The translations under genes and the position numbers were made by a program. Below the pieces are notes generated by a model, which saw only the letters and a program-made list of their open reading frames with translations, had not been told where the DNA came from and searched no databases. From Bacillota bacterium (GTDB taxonomy: Bacteria > Bacillota > Clostridia > Christensenellales > Aristaeellaceae): 6,489 nucleotides of DNA. The stretch covers positions 1 through 6,489 of the forward strand of contig JAEYCB010000059.1 in assembly GCA_023404345.1 (NCBI GenBank). The letters run 5' to 3'. Below, in pieces: positions 1 to 4,452 of this stretch (the first letter of the stretch is position 1; each line of letters begins with the position of its first letter).

Positions 1-217
1 AGCATTGACAAATAAGCTTTCTCGGTGAGCCTAAAAGTGTATTTATGGAAACATCGAATACTTTTGACAGCAATTTCAATGTTTCCGTATTCGGAACTGT
101 TTCTCCGTTTTCCCAACGTGAAACTGCTTGACGACTTACAAAAACTTTTTCTGCAAGCTCATCCTGCGACATTCCCTTTTGAGTACGAAGTTCAAGTATA
201 ACCTGTTTTGTATCCAC
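1..217 (-). CDS. Xre/Cro-type HTH transcriptional regulator, 3' end outside window
   Basis: Reading leftward from a GTG at 215-217 gives 72 residues that run off the window edge. The first 60 form a standard HTH_3 (Xre/Cro) DNA-binding domain: the turn region is GMSQDELAEKVFVSRQAVSRW and is followed by ENGETVPNTETLKLLSKVFDVSINTLLG. The GTG start is chosen because AAGGAAGG lies nine bases upstream and a good sigma-A promoter lies just behind it; no ATG is available in this frame. The visible end, GSPRKLICQC, resembles clostridial regulators in which the HTH is followed by a small Cys-rich zinc ribbon beginning CQCCGMPL or similar; that domain would lie outside the window, so this is an inference. 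It is likely a cytoplasmic, probably autoregulated repressor with its own promoter, separate from the genes to its right. The HTH assignment is secure; the target genes are unknown. Confidence 0.9.
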   Translation of the reverse strand, partial: MDTKQVILELRTQKGMSQDELAEKVFVSRQAVSRWENGETVPNTETLKLLSKVFDVSINTLLGSPRKLICQC

Positions 218-242
218 TATGCAGTACCTTCCTTACACCTTT

Positions 243-271
243 ATTATAGTCTCACGCATTATCTCAAACAA
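243..271 (-). promoter_or_regulatory. Sigma-A-type promoter for the Xre regulator
   Basis: On the minus strand a TTGTTT -35 box (266-271) is followed by exactly 17 bases and a perfect TATAAT -10 box (243-248). The GTG start of the regulator lies about 26 bases downstream of the -10 box, with AAGGAAGG between them, so the leader would be short. The -35 box touches the palindrome at 271-287, a suitable place for repressor binding. Confidence 0.75.
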
Positions 272-287
272 GCAACTCGCAGTTGCT
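271..287. repeat. Perfect 7-bp palindrome next to the Xre promoter (operator or weak terminator)
   Basis: AGCAACT and AGTTGCT are separated by three bases (CGC). The palindrome sits between the stop codon of the GyrI-like remnant (295-297) and the -35 box of the Xre promoter, sharing one base with the latter. Read on the minus strand the hairpin is followed by TTGTTTGAG, so it could be a weak terminator for the upstream genes. Its symmetry and position also suit an operator for the Xre protein. The sequence does not separate these roles, and both may hold. Confidence 0.55.
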
Positions 288-294
288 GTCCTTA

Positions 295-441
295 TTACTT
301 GGCTTTTTCGTTCACGGCTACCCAAATTTCACAACGATAGTTTGGGGCGGTTGTATCCGCAGACGGATAAACTTCAAACTCCACGCCCTCGGCATATTCA
401 TGCTGCGAGCTTTGCGGGAAGATTCTGCCGTTTCTTGACAT
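295..441 (-). pseudogene. C-terminal remnant of a GyrI-like / AraC-type effector-binding protein
   Basis: The 48 codons from an ATG at 439-441 read like the final strands of a GyrI-like effector-binding domain: EYAEGVEFEVYPSADTTAP followed by NYRCEIWVAVNEKAK and a stop. Families with this fold usually have about 150 residues, ending in FEVYP...DY.CEIW.PV-type sequence, so roughly the first two thirds are missing. The same frame stays open back to 513, but that extension overlaps the WYL gene and does not resemble the family. No convincing ribosome binding site precedes the ATG. It lies 16 bases after the WYL regulator stop; WYL regulators and GyrI-like proteins are often neighbours, so a deletion probably removed most of a partner gene. 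A short functional peptide cannot be excluded. Confidence 0.65.
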
Positions 442-457
442 CGTATGCTTTGGAGTG

Positions 458-1459
458 TTAGATTTCCTGTCCTTTGTTTTCTTTTTCCTGCATACCCTCA
501 TCGGCTTGTGCAATCATCTGTCTGTACTGTCCTTTCACACTTTCCGGTGCAAGTATCTGTACCTTGCCATTAAAACCAAACACCCAACCGAAAAAAGTAG
601 GACTGGCTGATATTTCGGTCTGTACTCTGAAAGACGTCATATCATATGCAAGGGTTGTCACATCTTCTCCGAAACGGTCTACCATTGTTTTCATCAGACT
701 GTTATCACACCGTAAATCCACAAGAACTTTCTCGCCTGAGAACATAAAGAAAACTTCCTTTGTGTAATTCTCAATATCAAAATCATCAGGCATAGGAATA
801 ATATCTTTATCCAGTATCTCCGGCTTGGAAGCAATACGGTCTACCCTGAAATTGATAACCTTACTTTTCTTCTCAGAATATCCTAGAACATAATAATAGT
901 CCCCACACCAGAGAAGTTTATACGGACTCAGCTTATAAATCTCGCCCTTATTCTTCAGAACCTTTTTCTTTAATCCGGTATAATCATAATACTGAAAAGA
1001 AATCTGCTTGCCTGCGTTGATGGCATCGTTTATAGCGTCAATAATGTAATATATCTGCTCATTATCCGGCTTAATACGATTGACCACATAGTTATTACGC
1101 TTCAACTTTGCCACCTGCCCCGGACTGGTCATTGTATGTATCTTCTCAATCAGAGCGTCACTTTTCTTCGTGGTAATGAACTTTGAGGATTCCACTGCGT
1201 CTATCAATAGCTTCAGCTCCGGCAGTTCAAACTTGCGACTTGCCACGAAGTATTTGCTCTGGGTGGAATGAATGACCACTATATCTATACCAAACTCCTG
1301 AAGTGCGGCAATATCCTTTGCAACAGTTGTTCTGTGTGCAGATATTCCGTATTCGTCAGCAAGTATATTGATTAACTGCGTTGTAGAAAGCGGGTGTTCT
1401 TCATCAGTACGCTCCAACAAGATTTTCAGTAGATATAGTATTCTTGGTTTTGCTTCCAT
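458..1459 (-). CDS. WYL-domain (DeoR/YafY-type) transcriptional regulator
   Basis: This complete 333-residue gene has the three-part layout of WYL regulators. Residues 5-60 are a winged helix (PRILYLLKILLERT ... STTQLINILADEYGIS, then TTVAKDIAALQEFGI, the likely recognition helix). Residues about 138-215 are the WYL ligand-sensing domain, including KLSPYKLLWCGDYYYVLGY and the INFRVDRI strand. Residues about 243-320 match the C-terminal WCX extension. In this copy the W-Y-L signature is degenerate (YYVL). Length is normal for the family. The start is an ATG with AAAGGA seven bases upstream. It follows the sortase gene with a 46-base gap and no clear promoter or terminator between, so it may be co-transcribed with the sortase cassette and could regulate it. 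WYL proteins generally bind DNA in the cytoplasm in response to nucleic acid or small ligands; the ligand here is unknown. Confidence 0.92.
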   Translation of the reverse strand: MEAKPRILYLLKILLERTDEEHPLSTTQLINILADEYGISAHRTTVAKDIAALQEFGIDIVVIHSTQSKYFVASRKFELPELKLLIDAVESSKFITTKKSDALIEKIHTMTSPGQVAKLKRNNYVVNRIKPDNEQIYYIIDAINDAINAGKQISFQYYDYTGLKKKVLKNKGEIYKLSPYKLLWCGDYYYVLGYSEKKSKVINFRVDRIASKPEILDKDIIPMPDDFDIENYTKEVFFMFSGEKVLVDLRCDNSLMKTMVDRFGEDVTTLAYDMTSFRVQTEISASPTFFGWVFGFNGKVQILAPESVKGQYRQMIAQADEGMQEKENKGQEI

Positions 1460-1505
1460 ACATTTATCCTTTCTCGAACAGGCTCACCGCAAGTTACAAT
1501 AAATT

Positions 1506-2279
1506 TCATCCAATTTCCTCTAAAACACCCGTCAGTACAAAACGAGCATTGTCATATTCATAGGAACAGGTAGACAGTGTAAGCAGTCTGTCCTCATCGG
1601 ATACAGTTGTCCCGGAGGTAAACAGGGAATTATCCAGCGCTGTTTTCAGCAGTCCGCTGCGTTCCTCTTTCGTTTTCTCAAATTCATACACCTTTGAATC
1701 TGACGGTGTAACATATCCGGCGATCAGCTTCACTTTATAATTCTGCTTTGGTGTGAGCAGATACAAAACAGAATGTTCTTCGTAATATTCCTGCTTACTG
1801 TATTTAGGCAGAGAGCCGAACATCGTGTTGTTTTTCATATTATGACCGTAGATAATGGTATGCAGATCAGAACAATCGGCGGCGTTTCGGTAATCCATAA
1901 AAAGCGTTCCCGCTATATTCCAAGTACCGTCAAGCAGTCGGCGAAGATAATACTCGTTATCCTTGCTCTGTACTATCGGATAGTTGATTTCGGTATCCGG
2001 GCAATAGATCCAAGCAATAATGTCCTTGTTTTCTTCCTGTAAACGCTCAAAGTCTACCGTAATTGGTGCAGTTTCAGGAACAGGCTTTATCGCAGATTCT
2101 GTTTGTCCATTCTCCGTTTGCTGTGTTTGTGGTGCGGTTTCTACCGCTTTATCAATCAGCACATCATTCTGTCTTTGACTGTCCTGTGTTTCTTTCCAAT
2201 AATCATAAATGTGATATGCAGATAAAGAAAAAACAGTTATACATACAGATAAAATCAGGATTTTCCATACCTTTTTAAT
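1506..2279 (-). CDS. srtB: Class B sortase, membrane-anchored, non-canonical start
   Basis: This cysteine transpeptidase cuts the sorting signal of secreted proteins and joins them to peptidoglycan at the outer membrane face. The family signatures are intact: DLHTIIYGHNMKNNTMFGSL holds the catalytic His (residue 146 of 257) and LTLSTCSYEYDNARFVL holds the catalytic Cys (238) and Arg (246). The strand WIYCPDTEINYPIVQ and the DNEYYLR motif are also class B features. An N-terminal stretch, KKVWKILILSVCITVFSLSAY, supplies the positive residues and membrane anchor. The first canonical start is a GTG at 2160-2162, which would delete this anchor. The only upstream choices after the in-frame stop at 2295 are ATT (2277-2279) or CTG (2256-2258). 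I chose ATT because it keeps the basic residues and gives a normal length of 257. The gene starts 15 bases after the DUF5640-like gene, suggesting translational coupling. Confidence 0.9.
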   Translation of the reverse strand: MKKVWKILILSVCITVFSLSAYHIYDYWKETQDSQRQNDVLIDKAVETAPQTQQTENGQTESAIKPVPETAPITVDFERLQEENKDIIAWIYCPDTEINYPIVQSKDNEYYLRRLLDGTWNIAGTLFMDYRNAADCSDLHTIIYGHNMKNNTMFGSLPKYSKQEYYEEHSVLYLLTPKQNYKVKLIAGYVTPSDSKVYEFEKTKEERSGLLKTALDNSLFTSGTTVSDEDRLLTLSTCSYEYDNARFVLTGVLEEIG

Positions 2280-2294
2280 AGCGTAACACCGTCC

Positions 2295-2774
2295 TTATTT
2301 GTCTGCTTTTTTATCATGCACCTTAGTCAGCTCATAAGTGCCGCCGATTGTTCCTTCGCCGCCGATGAGGGTGAGAGTATCGCCTTTGACACTAAACTCA
2401 TAGGTTGCATCATGTGCCGACTCGTTCACAAAGTCGATATATAGCTGATTGTCCTTGATTTCATAGGTAAAATCATAATCTGCAAGGGTGAGGAGCATTG
2501 CACCGCTGCCTTTGCCGTCAAATTCATAGGTAGTGTTGCTGTCTAAATCCCAAGTGCCTGCAAGTGCGTCTGTCGCACCCGAACAGCCTTTTACAATCAA
2601 AATAATGGCAACAATAATTACAATCAGCAGGACAGAAGCACCGCCGATCTGCATACGGCGCTTGTTCTGTTTTTTCTTTTTCATTCTGTTTCTATAAGCG
2701 ATTCGTTCCGACTGAGTTAAAGGTCTTTCCAAGCGCCTTTGCTCGCCGGAGCTGATAGGTTGATAGTCTTGCAT
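2295..2774 (-). CDS. Small membrane-anchored protein with extracellular DUF5640-like domain
   Basis: This 159-residue protein has a basic cytoplasmic N-terminus (residues 1-41, ending in MKKKKQNKRR), one membrane helix (about 43-62, ASVLLIVIIVAIILIV) and an extracellular beta-rich domain (about 70-152). The domain begins LAGTWDLDSNTTYEF and contains DYDFTYEI, LYIDFVNE and GGEGTIGGTYELTK, a pattern resembling the lipocalin-like DUF5640 family. The start is the ATG at 2772-2774, with GGAG six bases upstream; a GTG at 2820-2822 is open in frame but has a poorly spaced binding site and would place the hairpin inside the coding region. A Cys (residue 64) follows the helix, but the long cytoplasmic lead is unlike a lipoprotein signal. 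Lying between a sorting-signal protein and a sortase, it may be an accessory of the sorting machinery. Its function is unknown. Confidence 0.85.
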   Translation of the reverse strand: MQDYQPISSGEQRRLERPLTQSERIAYRNRMKKKKQNKRRMQIGGASVLLIVIIVAIILIVKGCSGATDALAGTWDLDSNTTYEFDGKGSGAMLLTLADYDFTYEIKDNQLYIDFVNESAHDATYEFSVKGDTLTLIGGEGTIGGTYELTKVHDKKADK

Positions 2775-2788
2775 CGCTTTCTCCAATC

Positions 2789-2835
2789 TAAGCAGGAAGG
2801 CGGTAGCGGGAATCCCCGTCACCGCCCTTTGCTTA
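2789..2835 (-). repeat. Imperfect 47-nt hairpin between surface-protein gene and DUF5640-like gene
   Basis: On the plus strand the paired arms are TAAGCA (2789-2794) with TGCTTA (2830-2835), GGCGGT (2799-2804) with ACCGCC (2821-2826), and CGGG (2807-2810) with CCCG (2815-2818) around an AATC loop; small internal loops separate the three stems. In the minus-strand mRNA it sits just after the surface-protein stop and ends about 14 bases before the start codon of the next gene. The following sequence is not U-rich, so it is a poor intrinsic terminator. An RNA stability or processing element, or partial attenuation between the abundant substrate mRNA and the sortase, fits better; this role is inferred. 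Confidence 0.7.
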
Positions 2836-2851
2836 AAGGTCTATTGCTGAC

Positions 2852-4321
2852 TTATTCAGCGTGTTCTTTTTTCTTTTTGTTGTAAACTGTTATTCCCGTA
2901 ACGCCAGCTACCGAAACAAACAGCAATGCAAACCAAAGGAATATATTGCTGTTATCTCCGGTCTGCGGAGATTTTTCGCTGCCATTGGTATTTCCGGGCT
3001 TTGTTGTGTCATTAGGCTTTGTTGTGTCTGTCGGAGCAGTCGTTGTTCCTGTTGCAGGAATTTCAACTGCCGGGCGTTTGTAACCGCAGGTCTTGCATTC
3101 TTCATGCTTGGAACCCTTTTTGGTTGCGGTAGCTTCCTTGTCAACAACCCACTTGAAGCTGTGTGCTGCTTCATCCTTCTTATCTCCACAGTTGCACTCA
3201 TGCCAGTGATTATCTGCATTGGATTTCCATTCAGTACCATAGTCATGAATATGTTCACTACCTGCTGTTCTAACTGTCAGGTTAGCGTTTGCCTCACCGT
3301 CTGTGTAGACAAAGGTGATTGTATGACTTCCGTCTGTCAGCGTACCGAGATAACTTGCTTTCAGGGTAAGAACGGTAGAACCGGAAACAGCGGTATAATT
3401 GCTGGAATCAACAACTGAGCCATCCACCTTAATTCCTGTGAATTTTGCAAAATCACCATTGCAGGTAATTGTCACATCACTTCCACTTGCCTTGTCATAT
3501 ATCTGGTTATCTCCGGCGATGATTTTAAGTTCTGTTCCCATTGAAGGAATGGTTTGTGTTTCCAATACACGATGACAAACCGTACATTCTTTATGCTTTG
3601 TACCGGCGGTGGTAGCTGTTGCCGGAGTATCAATAATCCAGTCGCTTGCGGTGCGAGCCGATTTCGTGCTTTCGATAATCACGCCACAACCTGCAACTGT
3701 ACATTCATGCCAGTGGTTAGTATCATCAGACTTCCATTCTGTGCCTGCGGTATGTCCGGTAGCCGGAATCTTCACACTGGTTTTATCGGTAATTTCTACC
3801 GATCCTGTTGCATCTGCAAACCACTTGTCACAGCCATCGCAGGTGTAGTATGCGGAATTGCCCGCAGCAGTGCAGGTGGCAGCTTTCGCAGCAACCAAAG
3901 TCAGATTGTGCGTATGCGGTACAGTTTTGTCATATCCGCAGGTGTCGCAAACATTGTCAGAACCGTAATCGTGAGCCGCTTCGTCCTTTTTGTCGTGGCA
4001 ACGAGAACATTCGTGCCAGTGGTTTGTAGAATCGTATTTCCAATCAGAACCATATGCATGACCGAGAGCAGTACCCATCGCTGCGAAGGTATCTGTTGTG
4101 CTGATTGCACCGCAGGAGCAGCTCTTGAAATATACTGCGTCGTTTGTGCAGTCAGCAGGGGTTTTAAGTGCTTCCGGTTTTACAGTTTCCTGATTGTAGG
4201 TGTGCGTATGTGGAGCGTCCTTATAGGTTGCTTTCACGCTTACTGCACTTGCAGGCATTGTGAATGTGGGGTTGCACTGTTCACATCTGCAAGGGTAATG
4301 CCGCCGCTTACAACTTCCCAC
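2852..4321 (-). CDS. C-terminal half of frameshifted wall-anchored surface protein: His/Cys-rich repeats, Ig-like domain, SPQTG anchor
   Basis: This ORF is the downstream part of the surface protein whose N-terminal half ends at 4240. True homologous sequence begins near 4271 (PTFTMPASAVSVKATYK completes the third InlB-like repeat); the first 17 codons are out-of-frame noise. In reconstructed numbering (add 555 to this ORF), His/Cys-rich repeats begin at about 643, 745 and 912. A CDGCDKWFAD segment lies near 716. An Ig-like domain occupies 819-907 (from ELKIIAGDNQIYDKASGSD to SHTITFVYTDGEANANLTV). A Thr/Pro wall-spanning linker (979-1005), SPQTG (1006-1010), a membrane helix (1014-1034) and the basic tail NKKKKEHAE follow. 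Class B sortases such as that of Clostridioides difficile accept SPxTG-type signals, so the adjacent sortase is the likely partner. No promoter or binding site of its own is seen. Unless the frame is restored, this half would lack a signal peptide and not be exported. Confidence 0.85.
   Translation of the reverse strand: MGSCKRRHYPCRCEQCNPTFTMPASAVSVKATYKDAPHTHTYNQETVKPEALKTPADCTNDAVYFKSCSCGAISTTDTFAAMGTALGHAYGSDWKYDSTNHWHECSRCHDKKDEAAHDYGSDNVCDTCGYDKTVPHTHNLTLVAAKAATCTAAGNSAYYTCDGCDKWFADATGSVEITDKTSVKIPATGHTAGTEWKSDDTNHWHECTVAGCGVIIESTKSARTASDWIIDTPATATTAGTKHKECTVCHRVLETQTIPSMGTELKIIAGDNQIYDKASGSDVTITCNGDFAKFTGIKVDGSVVDSSNYTAVSGSTVLTLKASYLGTLTDGSHTITFVYTDGEANANLTVRTAGSEHIHDYGTEWKSNADNHWHECNCGDKKDEAAHSFKWVVDKEATATKKGSKHEECKTCGYKRPAVEIPATGTTTAPTDTTKPNDTTKPGNTNGSEKSPQTGDNSNIFLWFALLFVSVAGVTGITVYNKKKKEHAE
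2957..2971 (-). other. SPQTG cell-wall sorting motif codons
   Basis: These five codons encode Ser-Pro-Gln-Thr-Gly, followed by DNSN, a hydrophobic helix FLWFALLFVSVAGVTGITVY and a basic tail. That is the complete tripartite sorting signal recognised by Gram-positive sortases, with cleavage expected between Thr and Gly. The SPxTG form differs from the LPxTG used by housekeeping class A enzymes and suits the class B sortase encoded about 700 bases downstream. Confidence 0.9.
3083..3253 (-). repeat. His/Cys-rich repeat, copy 3
   Basis: This copy reads HIHDYGTEWKSNADNHWHEC, then NCGDKKDEAAHSFKWVVDKE and KHEECKTCGYKRP. It shares NHWHEC and DKKDEAAH with copy 1, and the KxATATxxGxKHxECxxC tail with copy 2, so it looks like a composite of both. 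The shared HWHEC core is also conserved at DNA level (plus-strand cactcatgccagtg). Confidence 0.8.
3572..3754 (-). repeat. His/Cys-rich repeat, copy 2
   Basis: This copy reads HTAGTEWKSDDTNHWHEC and later ATATTAGTKHKECTVCH, with CTVAGCG in between. The plus-strand DNA around the HWHEC core (cattcatgccagtggtt) closely matches copy 1. It lacks the DKKDEAAH segment found in copies 1 and 3. Confidence 0.8.
3932..4060 (-). repeat. His/Cys-rich repeat, copy 1
   Basis: This copy reads HAYGSDWKYDSTNHWHEC, followed by SRCHDKKDEAAHDYG and NVCDTCGY. Two CxxC pairs and several His residues give it a zinc-ribbon-like look, although it lies on the extracellular side. A more diverged relative (TEHWRTC ... 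PCTVCGYTAP) lies just after the transglutaminase domain in the N-terminal half. Confidence 0.8.
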
Positions 4322-4452
4322 TTATCAAATACCTTGCCGGACGGAGCCGCATTTGCAGTCAGGGTAACGATTGTGCCTTGCGCCGCTTTGCTGATTTCGC
4401 TTCCTGCGTCTACTGTCGCTTTGCCGTCTGTAACGGTGATGTTGTACTCTAC
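4220..4452 (-). repeat. InlB-B-like extracellular repeat, copy 3 (contains the frameshift)
   Basis: The segment runs from EYNITVTDGKATVD through GTIVTLTANAAPSGKVFDKWEV to TFTMPASAVSVKATYK. The W-x-V-x-S-G and TMPA...VxA blocks match copy 1. The last block is only reached after correcting the missing base at 4268-4271, which is strong evidence that the two ORFs were one gene. Confidence 0.8.

Noticed and set aside
2295..2822. Longer start (GTG at 2820-2822) for the DUF5640-like protein
   Set aside because: The added residues would be encoded by the hairpin, the binding site spacing is poor, and the ATG at 2772-2774 has a well-placed GGAG.
2908..3258. Minus-strand open frame of 116 codons overlapping the surface protein
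   Set aside because: It is a different frame of the repeat and linker region, with no binding site and low-complexity composition.
2861..3418. Plus-strand open frame of 185 codons
   Set aside because: It is antisense to the sorting signal, linker and third His/Cys-rich repeat, whose protein features are unmistakable.
4262..4275. Programmed -1 ribosomal frameshift joining the two surface-protein ORFs
   Set aside because: The bases around the junction (A ACC CCA) do not permit tandem re-pairing in the P and A sites, and I noticed no obvious downstream stimulatory stem. An indel is simpler.
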